Positions 39,302-50,545 are shown, counted from the first letter of the stretch. The stretch: 60,962 bases of DNA from Chrysochromulina parva (GCA_002887195.1 PJAB01000024.1:1-60962); one strand, 5' to 3'. Program-made: numbers and translations. Notes: a model not told the origin generated them from the letters alone.

Positions 39302-40855
39302 ATGACGCTTCTGCCGGCACTGGGTTCGCCGACCTCGGACGACGAGCCGGCCGCCGCTGCAGAGCCACCCCACATCTTCAAGAAGCCCACCTTTTCCGAT
39401 GCGCGCCTCGGTGCTTTGCAGCTGAAAACGCAGGGACTCAGGGCCTTCGGTGGGTTTGTAGCGTCGGCGCGCTCTGACACGGCCGCCCAGGCCGCTGCGA
39501 AGGACCCGGCTCCGCTACTACCGCCCCCTCCGCCCGCAGTCTTGCCCCGTCCGGGCTCGAGCCACGCCGAGGCGGCCCTGAGTGCACGGCTACTCCGTGG
39601 CGTCGGCAGCCATCAGCAGCAGCAGCCATGGGACTCGTGGTTGCAACCGTCACCACCGCAGACGCCGCTGCTGTCCCCTCGCGCCAGAGGCGGCGGCGGC
39701 GGCGGCGGTGCTGGCAGCGGCCCGCTGCCGGAGCCCAACTCGACGCGCTCGCCGCGCCGGCCGATCCCACCAGTGGGCTACGCGCGGCCGCCGACACGCG
39801 GCGACGTTCAGGGACTGTCTGACAAGCTTCGCACGGCCATCGAGCGCGGCGGCCGGCACACGGAGCTGGACACGGCGTGGCACACCACCTTCCTCGAGCT
39901 CGTACGCCAGGTCTACGTGCACTGCGCCGAGCGCGGCCAGCTGCTCGACGCGGTGCGCGTACACCTCGAGCAGGAGCTCAAGAGTGTGCGCACGCTCTGC
40001 GCGCAGCAGGCACGCGAGCTCGCGAAGCTGCGACGCGACGCGAGCGTGCTGCTCGGCGGCTCATCCAGCGGCGCGGGCGCGGGCGCCGTGAGCGCCGTCG
40101 ACGCGCGCGTGGCTGAGGAGCAGCGGATGACGATGCTCACCGACGCAGCTGGCCGGCTCGCGCCCGAATCGCGCGCCGTGTTGGTCACGCGCGTCGTGTC
40201 AGGCAGCGAGGAGGCGGGCAGCCGCGAAGCGCTCTTTGGGGCTACGCTCGACGCCTTGCCCGAGGCCGAGCGCCTCAATTTGCTCGGCACGGCGCTCGAG
40301 GCGCAGTCGGTCGGCAACCTGATGCGCGTGCTGGGCAAGGTACTCGAGAAGGTCGAGAAGTCGCGCCGGCTGCTGCTGCTCGGGCTGCTCACGGACTCGC
40401 TCGACGACGCCGCGAAGGCGAAGCACGCGCTCGAGGTCACCCAGCATCTCACGTCGGAGGCTCGGGCGGCCGTGGCCAAGAGCCTCTTCCACAACCTGCC
40501 CAAGCTCACGCGCCGGCCGGCGGTGGCCGAGCTGCTGAGCGGGCTGTCCAAGGGAGAGCGCATCGAGCTGACCTCGGACGTGCTCAGCAGCATCCCGCTC
40601 TCCGACCTCGTCGAGCTCACCACGAGGCGCTGCGACACGATGGACGGCTCGACGCGCATCGGTTTCGTCTCGGAGACGATGGGCACGATCTCGGCACGCG
40701 AGCGCAACCAGCTCGTCGAGGAGCTGCTCGTCAAGATGCCGGGCAGCGAGCGCGAGAAGCTGCTCGGAAACCTCTTCGGCATGCTCTCTAAGAGTGAGCG
40801 CGAGGAGCTGCAGACCCTATTGCAGAGGACGATGCGCGCGGGTGACAAGGAGTAG
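39302..40855 (+). CDS. Axonemal dynein light chain p28-like protein
   Basis: 517 residues, ATG 39302, one exon. The N-terminal ~160 residues are low complexity (Pro, Gly, Gln). The segment around 190-240, TAWHTTFLELVRQVYVHCAERGQLLDAVRVHLEQELKSVR, follows the p28/DNALI1 pattern (F-x-E-L-x-R-Q-V-x-x-x-C-A-E-R-G-x-L-L-x-x-V-R). p28 is a light chain of inner-arm dyneins in flagella. The remaining ~270 residues are helical repeats with SEREKLLGNLFGML-like units that p28 lacks. The protein is thus a p28-domain protein with an extra C-terminal helical array rather than p28 itself. Confidence 0.6.
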   Translation: MTLLPALGSPTSDDEPAAAAEPPHIFKKPTFSDARLGALQLKTQGLRAFGGFVASARSDTAAQAAAKDPAPLLPPPPPAVLPRPGSSHAEAALSARLLRGVGSHQQQQPWDSWLQPSPPQTPLLSPRARGGGGGGGAGSGPLPEPNSTRSPRRPIPPVGYARPPTRGDVQGLSDKLRTAIERGGRHTELDTAWHTTFLELVRQVYVHCAERGQLLDAVRVHLEQELKSVRTLCAQQARELAKLRRDASVLLGGSSSGAGAGAVSAVDARVAEEQRMTMLTDAAGRLAPESRAVLVTRVVSGSEEAGSREALFGATLDALPEAERLNLLGTALEAQSVGNLMRVLGKVLEKVEKSRRLLLLGLLTDSLDDAAKAKHALEVTQHLTSEARAAVAKSLFHNLPKLTRRPAVAELLSGLSKGERIELTSDVLSSIPLSDLVELTTRRCDTMDGSTRIGFVSETMGTISARERNQLVEELLVKMPGSEREKLLGNLFGMLSKSEREELQTLLQRTMRAGDKE

Positions 40856-41060
40856 GTTCTTGGCTTCTTGCTGGCACGCCCTAGCCGCAGAGCCGGATGC
40901 GCCGAGATGCCGCCGTCCTTGCGTTGTGTACACTTTGGCTTTGCCCCCTTCATGGTAGGATTTATGTAAATACCTTGCCCTCAGAGGAGCAAGCAATCAA
41001 GACACTCACAAAAAGATTCGTCAATTTGGAAAAGTTGGTGTGGCCCCGGCGTCTCCGCAC

Positions 41061-44000
41061 ATGCTGCTGTCTTCGCTGTTGCTCGCCGCCCTCGCAGCGC
41101 TGCCCCCATCGGATGGGCCATTGGCGCGCTTCCTACACGGCATCACCATCGGGCCCGTTACCATGGACCTCTCGCTGCCCGCACCGGTCGGGCACGCTGA
41201 CATCCATCTCGACGAGCTCATGTGCACCGATCTGACGATCGCGAAGCTGTCCACGTCGACCGCACCGCAGCCGCCGCTCGCGCTCTCGTTCGACATCGAG
41301 CTCGGGTACCTGAGCTGCCAGACAGCCCATGGCTCGACACTAAAGGTGATGCCGCTCGGCTACCCGTCGTGGGGCCCGGGCGTGATGCACATCACTCTCG
41401 GCAACACGGAGGGGTCCATGTCGGCCAAGGTAGCCACGACACTCACGCTGGACATCGACGGCGACGGGCTACCCGTCGCCGTGCACTTTGGCACCTCCGA
41501 CGTCAAGCTCGATGGCAGCATCACTATCACGGGCGAGCCGACCTTTGGACGCATCCTTCAACCCGTGATCAACGCACAGGTGGAACAGCTGGAGCAGGAA
41601 CTTCAGAAGAACCTGACGCACCTGCTCGAGGTGACGCTGTCTGAGCGGCTCACGCACGCGCTCTCCAACCTGAGCACCCACGTGCTGCGCCCGCTGCTCG
41701 AGGTGCCCACGGCTCCTCTGGCCGAGGGGCAGGTGGCGCACGAGGCGATCGTATGGAGAAATAGCTCCACCATCGAGCTGCTCGATGTGCTGCTCAACGA
41801 GGTCGTGGGCACGGACGGCCCTTTTGGTCTCAATGGGCTCGCAAAGCGGCTCACGGGCGGGAGCGGCGTCGCCGATCTCAGCGGCCCGCTCGCGCTCCCT
41901 CGCGTGCTCGCCCTCAATGTATCGAGTCTGGGCGCTCTGCAGATCGCTCTGCTGGACGCGCGCGTGGCGGGGCTCGATCAGTTGGAGCAATTTGAGCTGC
42001 TGACGCCCGGGGATGCGGCAGCCGGCGGCGCGCACTCGCTCGGGTTTGCTCTGGGTACGGCGAGCTTGGGCGTGCAGGCCCTCGCCAACTTCACCTTCGT
42101 GCTCGACGGCAGCGTACTCAATGGCAGTGCGCCCATCACGGCGCCACCGCTCACCGAGGCGCTTCATTTAGAGGCGGGCTTGGTCCAGGCGAGCGCGCTG
42201 GCGACCATCTTCGCCGCCATCAACGCGTCGCTCGACGTCGCTGGCGCGCTCGCAGAGCCTGGGTGCATCGCGGCCGCCGTGCTGAACGCGTCGGTGCGCG
42301 CACTGCAGCTGAATGCGAGCCTGAGCGCGCTCACTACGACGCTCACGCTGCCAGGCACGCTCGAGAAGAACCTGTCGAGCACCCTCAACCATCTCTTTGG
42401 GCTGTTTGAAGCGGTCGCCAACCCCATCCTTCCGCAGCTGCTCGCGGGCTTCTCGGCGGGCCCGCTCCGTGGCGGGCTGAATGACGAGCTGAGCGCTTGG
42501 CTCGATCAACGGAACGACACGTGCCCCCCGGCCCCGTCGCCGCCGCCGCCGCCGCCGCCGCCGCCCAGCTTCGCCGAGGCTATCGACTGGACCACCGTGG
42601 GTGCGCTGGTGCGGCTGGATGAGCTCGTCGAGGAGCACGGCGCTCAGGCCATCAACGTGCTCATCACGGCGCTCTTGGGCAACAGTTCGACTTGGGTCCT
42701 TGGGCGGCCGTTGAACTTGACCATCGACGCGAGTGGCACGCCGCTGGGTACCGTACGTGACGCGCCTGGAGCAGACGCCGTGCACCTGTCAGTACTGCAT
42801 GCACGTGCTCACCATGGCGCCCCCCTCCCCACAGGTGACGCTCACGGTGCTCAGCGCGAGCGCGGATGGGCTGTCGACCGTTGAGAATGTGACGCTGCTC
42901 GAGCCGCTCAACGGCCCACTGCTGCGCTCTGGGATCTCGTCCGCGGGGCTGCGCGCCGCGACACGCGTGCGGCTGGACACTGACGCGCCTTGGCTTGCGG
43001 CGGGCGTCGGCGGGCTCGAGATGGCGATCTCGATCGAGCTCGCGCAGCTGGCCATCTCGAGCACGGCGCTGCTGGCAGTCAACCGCTCGGGCTGGGGCGA
43101 TCTGCAGCTGCAGCAGGCACTCAACGGCAGCTGCCTCAACCGGCAGTTGCTCGCCATGCCCTCGCTCTCCGACCTGCAGATGGATCTGGAGTCGATCTCC
43201 CTCGGCTTGACCGGTGACAATTGGGGCTACGGGCCGCCTCAGCCGGTGCAGTTGCCGAGCCGTGCGTTCGCGCTGCCGCCGAACCTCGTGCCCCCACTGC
43301 TCCGCCGTTTCGTCAACCCGCTGCTCGCACAACTCACTGCGTGGCTGCTCGGCACTTCGGACGTGTGCGTCACGCCGCCGCCGTATGCGCGCGGCTCAGC
43401 GCTCATCGACTGGCGTGAGAGCGCGCTGATGCAGGCGCTGCACGGCGTGGTCGACTCGACGGGCGCGCGCCTGAATGGGCTGATTGCGAATTGGACTAAC
43501 CAGACGGGCGCCCTAGAGCTCAATCGGTCGCTCCAGCTCAACATTTACGACGTCAAGCTCGGCGAGATTGGGATCGAGATTGACGAGATCCACATGGGGG
43601 GCCTCGACGGCCTCTTCAACGTGACCATCGCGCAGGCCGACCCGATCGACCCGATCCGGCTGAACAATGAGCTGGGCGTCGGCCAGGCGCGCCACCACAG
43701 CAGCCTCGACGACGAATTTGGCGAGGACGCGCGGCTGCCTTTGACCCTCGGGATGCGCCTGCAGCTGACCATCGACGGGCAACCCCACACTTACAGCGCG
43801 AGTGCGAAATTGCTCGGGGCGCTCCTGCAGCTAGACACAGAGCTGGGCGTCGACCTGGGCGCTTTGGGCGAGCTGCCGCTCCGCACGCTCGCCTCCCACC
43901 CGGCGTGTGCGCTCGTGCTCCCGCTCAACAACCTCTCGCTCACACCGACTTCGGGGTTGTACCTGCTCAATGAGCTCAATGGCGAGGCCGACCTTGAGCT

Positions 44001-46035
44001 CACCTCCCGCGCTGTGGGGATCATGACGAAACTTCGGATGCCGCCGGGCAGCTCGACCGCCAAAAGCGCCTTCGTCGGTGCCAGCCTCGCCGTCCTCGAC
44101 AAGCTAGTCGCTGCGCGTCTCGCTGCCGCGCAGCAGACGTGCTTGCTCGGCCCGGCGCCTGCGCCGCCACCCTCGCCGCACGATGAGGAGCTGAGTGCGC
44201 TCGACGACTTGATCCTGATCTTGTGTGGCCTCGTGCTCGCGTGCGTGCTCGCGTGTGGATACCTTCGCTGGCGCGCGTTGCATCCCAAAGCGAGCGCGCG
44301 CGCACGCAATGTCGATGCAGTCAACTCGATGCTTGAGGCAAGCCGCCCGCTCAGCAGCCAACCTTGGCTACGTCTCGTCAACGAGCAGCGGCCGCCACCG
44401 CCGGCGCAGCCGCTACCGCCCACGACAGCGCCTCAGCGGTACGACCGGCCCTCCACCGACAGCGAGCTGGAGCGAGAGCGGCTCGACTACTCATCCCTCG
44501 ATGGCAACCGCCCCACCGCTGTCGAGCCGCCAGTCGGATGGGTACGCACGGGCGAGGCGCACTCACAAGCGCGCGCGACCCCACGCGGCCACCAATCTCG
44601 GGATGAATCTCGGGGCTCCCACCTGCAGCCGATGCGCGCTCGATATGACGTGAGCGTCGCGAGGCGCTGCTCAGCGGGTGCGCGATGGCTCTTCACACTC
44701 GCGTGCCTGGGCACGATGGGCCTCTTTGCGTTTGGGCATGCGAGTAACGGCGCCACGATGAATGGCATCATGTACCTCTCCGGCGAGCACGTGCAACTTC
44801 CGGGCCTCTTCTATTTCACGCTGTGGGGTTCCATCCGAGATGAGTGGAATGCAGGCACTTACTTCCTCGCGCTGCTCGTGGCGGTCGCCTCTCTGCTCTG
44901 GCCCTTCATCAAGCTGGCCCTCCAGCTCCTCCTATGGTGGCTGCCGCCTTCATGGATGGGGTTCGAGGTGCATGGGATCGGGGTCCGCTTTCTCGACGGC
45001 ACGTGCAAGTTCGCACTCACCAACATCCAGATGGTGGTGCTGCTCATGGTGGGGCTCCACTTCGAGGTCCTGATCCCGTCCGCCGATACGATAGTCCCGC
45101 TACTCGAGCTCAACGTCGAGGTGGCACCGGACACGGGCACGTACGCGTTCATCTCGGCGATGGTCCCTGCGCTAGTGCTCGGACACGTACACGCCTACAT
45201 GCACCGCACGCTCTCGCACCCGCTGCCTCCCGGGCGCACCCGCCGCACGCGCGCGGGCGCCGACGGTGGCGCGGGCAAGAGGGCGCGCCTGGTCCCGCTG
45301 CGCCGCACCGAGTTCGAGTCGCTTCTATTCTGGTCGGATCGTCGTCTGCCGGGCGCCGTGCAGCTCGGTGTGGCGCTTGGGTTGGTGGTGTGCTTGCTGG
45401 GCGTCTCCTTCGGATTGATTCTGGACGTCATCGACCTCGAGGTGGTGGGCGTTGTCGGCGCGCTGCTCGGTGAAAAGCGACGGACCTCGTGGTCCGTCGC
45501 TTCGATGGCCAAGGCCATCTCGAGCGTGACGACGCTCGCCAACCCGACGTGGCTCGCGATCATGCAGGCAGGCTTCTACTTCACCATTGTGGGCATGCCC
45601 GTGCTCTGTCTGCTCCTGGCCCTCTCTCTCTGGATGCTGCCCCTCCGGCCGGAACACATGCACCGGCTACTCATGATCGTCGAGGCGGCAGCGGCATGGG
45701 CGATGCTTGACGTCTTCGTGGTCATCCTGCTCGCCTCCCTGCTCTCACTCGACCAGTTTGCTCAGTACACCCTCTCAGACGACCCGACCGTCGTCGAGCT
45801 CAATACCTTCCTCGCCGCCAACCCTGAGTTCGGCAATCTCCTGCCGGCCGAGCCCGTCGTGCTGGGAGTGCAGCCAACGCTCCTGCGCCCATTCTGGCTG
45901 CTCTTCAGCAGTGGCCTCGCCTCTGTGCCGCTCTGCGTCTTCGTCACTCACTGCGCCAACCACGCCTTCGAGCAGCAGCGTGCGCATGCCGCCGCGATGG
46001 CCGCGGCCGCTCCGCACTATCGGGTGAGTGACTGA
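41061..46035 (+). CDS. BPI/TULIP-like plus PqiA-like membrane protein
   Basis: Exons 41061-42752 and 42835-46035 encode 1630 residues. A signal peptide (MLLSSLLLAALAALP) is followed by ~1000 lumenal/extracellular residues with several repeats of amphipathic strands (for example VKLDGSITITGEPTFGRILQPV, then VEQLEQELQKNLTHLLEV), many N-glycosylation sites and a proline tract at ~491-505. The layout fits BPI/LBP-type TULIP lipid-binding modules. A membrane helix near 1030 leads to a cytosolic Pro-rich linker. The last ~450 residues are polytopic and match PqiA: LWGSIRDEWNAGTYFLALLVAVASLLWPFIKL and HRLLMIVEAAAAWAMLDVFVVILLASLL. Bacterial PqiA works with the MCE protein PqiB in lipid transport. 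A lipid-transfer role at a membrane is inferred. The 82-bp intron restores ...GTPLGTVTLTVLSA. Confidence 0.6.
42753..42834 (+). repeat. 82-bp introner-like intron, family B
   Basis: It starts gtacgtgacgc and ends tgcatgcacgtgctcacca, tggcgcccccctccccacag. Core and length (82 bp) equal those of the intron at 16084-16165 in an unrelated gene. The flanking duplication is weak here (gtgacgc at 42757 versus GTGACGC at 42835, then about 12 of 16 matches), as expected for an older insertion. Confidence 0.65.
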
Positions 46036-46651
46036 GCCGCACTCAGGCTGGCCATGCCGTTGGACTGTCGCGACTGAGAGCCTGTGCGCTGCGGGAGGGC
46101 TGCGCCCCCCGCGCGCGATTGTGACCGATTTCCATTTCCGATTTCGTGTTCGTATTATCTATTAAGTATTATGCGCGGACCGCGGGCCGCTCGGTCCACT
46201 TGGTGTACAGAGGGGACGGTAGCGAACGAGAAAACACCTTTCGTTACCGTACACGTAGGAAACAATATTCCTAGGAAACAAAATTCCGCGACTCGGCGGC
46301 TCGGCCGGCGCGGGGCCCCGGCGCATCGCGTGTACACACGCGGGCACACGCCGCTCGGCTCCACACGCTCAGCTCCAACCATGATTCACACGGACAGTCA
46401 CTCACTCAATCACTACATGATCGTACAGCTTGCTTCAGCTTGCGTGCAAGCGACGCACCGTAATAGGGCATGCCAGAGCACACTCACTGTGCCACACCGT
46501 AGTCCCTACCACCAAATCCCGAGGCAACCAAAAGCACCGAGGGAACGCGAGAAGCATGCGAACCAGCCGTTGAGTGCACGCGGCCAGCGGTGATGAAGCG
46601 AATCATAGCAAGCCTCCCCTTGCCCCAGGTCTTGGCGGCCGCGTGGCGCGC
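46036..46651. other. 616-bp convergent intergenic region
   Basis: It lies between the 3' ends of the PqiA-like and LRR genes. The stretch 46140-46290 is AT-rich and holds the repeated cctaggaaacaa at 46259-46281. No supported gene or RNA. Confidence 0.4.
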
Positions 46652-47715
46652 CTAGAAATGCAATCCAACGCCATTGGCCCGATCCTCACATAACTGCCAG
46701 TTGGCCGAGATCTTACTCTTGACCGTTGCGGGCAAGGAGTTCTCCTTGAGGTTGAGGTACGAGAGCGTGGAGTTGGCCGCCACGGCCGCGATGAAAGCGA
46801 CGCCGCCTGCGGCAGGCAAGAGCAGCGCGTGCGCGGACGCGGTAAGCGACGAGACTGACGCGACTGACGCGACTGACGCAGGCAAAGGCAATCGGACATA
46901 AGTTGACCTCGGCGAGAGGCAGCACGCACCGCGTTCACCAAACTCGTTCGACTCGAGGTTGACGTACTCGATCGTCTTGTTGACGCACAGCATCTGGGCA
47001 ATCGCGGCGACGCCGGCGTCGCTGAGGCAGTTGCGAGCGAGGTCTAAGCGCTTAACCGTCTCATTTGTCTTGAGCAGCTCAGCAATGATGATCTGCCGAG
47101 GCGTCAGACAACGCACGGTGAGCGCCTGACAGGTCTCTGAGTGGCCCCGGGCGTGCCCAGGCGCGTGTGCAGGCTGGCGCAGGACGCGCGCAGGCCGGCG
47201 CGAGCGCGGCGCAGAGAGTGGGCGGACCAACAGCGCTGGCGCACCGCTTCGACGTCATTGTACTCTTCTGAATCCCACTCGAGCTCGTCTTCCTCGAGGT
47301 CGCTGATGGAGATCGAATGCGCTGGCAGTTTGATCTTGGAGAGCGAGCCGTTCTGCGCGAGCAACTGAGCGACGCGCCGCGCCTGCGGCACTGTGAGCTC
47401 GATTTTGGACAGGTCCACGTCCTCTTCGTCAGTCAGCTGCGACTGCTCGAGGCCATCTGGAAGCTCACCGATTTCGGTAGCATCGAACGGTGGTACGTCA
47501 TCGTCGCCACCCAGGCCGTCCTCGTCATCATCACCACCCAGGACAGCCGCGAGGTCGTCCTCATCATCATCGCCACCCAAGGCAGCATCGAGACCGTCAT
47601 CCTCATCCTCGCCGTCGTCCTTTGCCGAGCCCACGAGATCCTGCTCGTCCTCGTCTGGCGCGGCCTTGGCCTTACCAGAGCGACCTGCAGGTGCTTCCGC
47701 TTTGCGCTTCGACAT
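46652..47715 (-). CDS. Leucine-rich-repeat protein (RNase-inhibitor type)
   Basis: Three exons, 47245-47715, 46930-47092 and 46652-46806, encode 262 residues; the introns are 152 and 123 bp, both GT-AG. The N-terminus is lysine-rich (MSKRKAEAPAGRSGKAKAA, possible nuclear signal), followed by an acidic Gly/Asp tract with repeated GGDDDED units. The C-terminal half has RI-type LRRs: ETVKRLDLARNCLSDAGVAAIA, KTIEYVNLESNEFGERGGVAFIAA, STLSYLNLKENSLPA. The second splice joint (G|GCGGCGTC) regenerates the repeat ERGGVAFIAAV exactly. The 123-bp intron is a multiple of three, free of stops and contains a gcgtcagtc microsatellite, so retention would insert 41 residues within one repeat. It probably mediates protein-protein contacts, like tropomodulin or nuclear LRR proteins. 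Confidence 0.75.
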
Positions 47716-47945
47716 CTTAGCTGAGGCTGCCGGTCGATACCGACGCTCTCACTCGGCGGTCAATGGGCGGATTGCCCGAAAGGATGCCGCAACACGCCAA
47801 CCGGCACTTCACGATGTTGACTTGAACCAAATCTCGACCCGGAGATCAAGACTGGTGATAACCGGTGTGTCACTCGGTGCCGAAGTTTGCCGCCGGCGCA
47901 ATTCACAAAAGTGTGTCTCCAGTACGGATACAAAACAAAAGTCGC
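47716..47945. promoter_or_regulatory. Divergent promoter, LRR / macro-domain genes
   Basis: These 230 bp separate two divergent ATGs. A short palindrome cggtcgataccg (47731-47742) and AACCGG near 47859 are present. No assignable factor site. Confidence 0.3.
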
Positions 47946-48815
47946 ATGAGCGCCTCCCCTTCCCAGCCCCCCATGCCTCCGCCGACGCTGCCGGCCACAG
48001 CGGAGGAGGCTGCGTCGATCTCGACGTACGGCATCTTACCTTCGTACGGCCTCTCACCGCGGGGCATGGCATTGGTGCCGCCCTACAACACGCGTGTCTT
48101 CGCAGCGCAGGGCTCGGTGATCAACTTCACCGGCTCGGCGATTGTCAATGCAGCAAACGAGGGGTGCATCTCGGGTGGCGGCGTGGACGGCGCCGTGTCT
48201 GACAAGGGTGGTGATGCGCTGCACAGGGCGCGTCTCGCGCTGCCAATCGTGCGAAAACCTTCTGTCCGCTGCCCTACGGGAGACGCCAAGATGACGATTG
48301 GTGGCGAGCTGCTCTGTGAGTGGTGCATCCACGCCGTCGGGCCCAACTACAGGTACGTCGCCGACGACGACGAGGGCGACCTGCTGCTGTATATGGCTTA
48401 CCACGCGTCCATGCGCGAGGCGCGCAAGAAGGCGTGCCGGACCCTCGCCTTCTCGTTGCTATCCGCGGGCATCTTCCGAGGCCGAAGGGCACTGCGCACG
48501 GTGCTCGCGATCGGCGTGCTCGCGGTGCACGCGGCGCTCTACGAGGGCCTGAGCGACGTCTTCCTCGTCGGATTCACCCATTCCGAATGCGAGACACTCA
48601 CGTCGGTAATCGACGAGCTGCTCGTGCAGCCTGATGCCGAGGACTCGCGCAAGCAGCTCCTAAGCCAGCTCAGCCCGCAGCTGCAGGAGTTGCACCAGCG
48701 CGCTCTCGACGACACTCTCGACCCGCCGCCGCCGCCGCCGCCGCAGATCGGTTATATGATCGCTGCAATGGCGGCCACGGCCATGCACCAGGCAAAGGCA
48801 TGTGTCCCCTCCTGA
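47946..48815 (+). CDS. Macro-domain protein
   Basis: 289 residues, one exon, ATG 47946 (the frame extends upstream only through a non-ATG codon). The macro signature is clear: IVNAANEGCISGGGVDGAVSDKGGDAL (~67-93) corresponds to the ADP-ribose-binding N-A-A-N-x-x-L-x-G-G-G-G-V-D-x-A-I-h-x-A-G loop. IGGELLCEWCIHAVGPNY (~119-136) is the following strand with the H-x-V-G-P motif. The body is a complete single macro domain of ~190 residues with a helical, polyproline-containing tail. Macro domains bind or hydrolyse ADP-ribose on proteins or O-acetyl-ADP-ribose. The Asn and Gly residues of a hydrolase-competent site are present, but the specificity cannot be decided. Confidence 0.8.
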   Translation: MSASPSQPPMPPPTLPATAEEAASISTYGILPSYGLSPRGMALVPPYNTRVFAAQGSVINFTGSAIVNAANEGCISGGGVDGAVSDKGGDALHRARLALPIVRKPSVRCPTGDAKMTIGGELLCEWCIHAVGPNYRYVADDDEGDLLLYMAYHASMREARKKACRTLAFSLLSAGIFRGRRALRTVLAIGVLAVHAALYEGLSDVFLVGFTHSECETLTSVIDELLVQPDAEDSRKQLLSQLSPQLQELHQRALDDTLDPPPPPPPQIGYMIAAMAATAMHQAKACVPS

Positions 48816-49369
48816 AGGCATTTGAGACGAGGGGAGCGCGCGACCAAACTTCAAAGGTCAGAAGGAGAGCATTTTCACTACTTACGATCATGTCTCGAGC
48901 CCAGCGGCAGCGCGCACGCACCGAGATGTGGCAATCAAACTATGGCACCGAGACACGGGGCCGACCTCGCGTGCGGAGGGTGCGGGTTACCGGTGCGTGG
49001 TGGTCGAGAGCGTCGACTCCCATTCCTCGCTGGTGGCTTCACCGTTCACGGAAAGCGGTATACGACTGACGGTATCCGCATCAATGACCTAGTAATACGG
49101 TATACTCAGGCTTTTAGCTTTTTGCGCGCCGGCTGCGGGGGCATCCGCACAAATTCCGCACAGCGTGTACAGCCACGTCTCAGCTCGCACGCACGCGTGT
49201 GAGCGTGTCTGTGACACTGCACACTCGGGCGCGGGGCGGCTCCGCTGCAGAGCAGTTTGGTGTTTGACGCAAACTCGGAAGTCGCCACCAGACCACGCGG
49301 TCCACGCGGTTCGTTCGGCGACGCGCGTGCACATACGTCTCTGTGTGCGCACCCAGCCTCATAGGCTGG
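48816..49369. other. 554-bp convergent intergenic region
   Basis: It separates the ends of the macro and GT8 genes. No gene, RNA or named repeat is seen in it. Confidence 0.4.
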
Positions 49370-50545
49370 TCACCGCACGCGCTGCAGTTTCCCATTGGAT
49401 CGCTTGGGCGGTTTTGATGCATTCACAACTGGTAGCCTGTCGAAGTAACTCGCAAACTTCGCCGCACAATAGCTGGTCGCGATGCGGGTGCTGTAGTTGG
49501 TGTGGGCCAGGTAGTGTGCAACGCGTCCCTTGTTATCAGCTTCGAGCTGCCAAGGTTTCTTCGGCCCCCAGTAATGCCGCGCAGTGTGCGGGCAGCGCCC
49601 CTCCGTGTCCTTGCGAAGGTCGTGGGCCATGGGACGACTGCAGTCCAGATCCTCGGGCACGCTCTCAAAATCGGCGCCGATAGGCAGACCTCCCTGACGT
49701 GGCGTGTGCAGGTAGAACATGTGGAACAAGAAGCCCTGGTCGCAGTCGCCGAATGCAACGTCCCAAGTGTTCTTCCGATACATGGTCGTGTGGCGCATTC
49801 GCTCGCGCAGCCCAGGCAGCCGGTCAAAATGCTCGCGAGGCCGGCCGGCGTAGGCAAAGCCATGCGTCACGTTCCATTTGCCCAGGCGCAGCAAGGCAAG
49901 CCCGTCCTCGTACAGCTCCCGCGATGGTCGACCGAGCGTCCAGAGCCCGCCGTTGAAAGGCGACCAGTGGTCGCCTTCAGAGAAGACGCGTGAGCGGCCA
50001 TTTGGTGGCACGGCATCGTCCCAAGTGCGTCGCCATCTTGCCGCCACGGCGGTGGCGGGTTGCTCGGGTCGCAGGAGCTGCACGTCGAGGTCAGCAAGAA
50101 TGACAATCGAGTAATCGACGAGGGATGCAACCCACCACTTGTACAGCACTGATGTCTGCCACTTGGCGCGGCATCCACCTTGCGGTGAGTTGGCGTAACG
50201 GTGCACCGCCTCACGCAGCTCCGGGTCGAGGCTGTGGACCTTCATCTGCGGGCAGTCGGATGCGATGACGCTGCTTGGACTACCAGCACCGCCCAGCCAT
50301 GAACTCGAGCTTGACGGGCACTCTGGGCAAAACTGCTTGCCTGCTCGCTTGCAGCGGCACTGCTTGCTAGATGTCTGGTAGACATGGTCGTCGGTCAGCA
50401 TCATGAGCAGGTCGGCAGATAGTTCGCCGACGCCGGACACGATTGTGTCGGCGAGGCGCTGTGCGTGCTGACAGTAGTGCAAGACTGCACAGGAATAGTC
50501 CGGCACGCCGTCCCACACGGTTGCGATCGCGAGGCGGCGACTCAT
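49370..50545 (-). CDS. Glycosyltransferase family 8-like protein
   Basis: 391 residues, one exon, ATG 50545. The metal-binding DxD motif appears as ILADLDVQLL (DLD at 152-154), FNGGLWTLGRPS (~197-208) gives the usual FN-x-G strand, and HYWGPKKPW (324-332) is the GT8 H-x-x-G-x-x-K-P-W motif near the C-terminus. Together these identify a GT8-like/GT-A fold enzyme (glycogenin, galactinol synthase and related). A cysteine-rich insertion (C63-C76: CRCKRAGKQFCPEC) lies near residue 70. No signal anchor is visible at the N-terminus, so a cytosolic or otherwise delivered enzyme is likely. Donor and acceptor are unknown. Confidence 0.7.
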   Translation of the reverse strand: MSRRLAIATVWDGVPDYSCAVLHYCQHAQRLADTIVSGVGELSADLLMMLTDDHVYQTSSKQCRCKRAGKQFCPECPSSSSSWLGGAGSPSSVIASDCPQMKVHSLDPELREAVHRYANSPQGGCRAKWQTSVLYKWWVASLVDYSIVILADLDVQLLRPEQPATAVAARWRRTWDDAVPPNGRSRVFSEGDHWSPFNGGLWTLGRPSRELYEDGLALLRLGKWNVTHGFAYAGRPREHFDRLPGLRERMRHTTMYRKNTWDVAFGDCDQGFLFHMFYLHTPRQGGLPIGADFESVPEDLDCSRPMAHDLRKDTEGRCPHTARHYWGPKKPWQLEADNKGRVAHYLAHTNYSTRIATSYCAAKFASYFDRLPVVNASKPPKRSNGKLQRVR

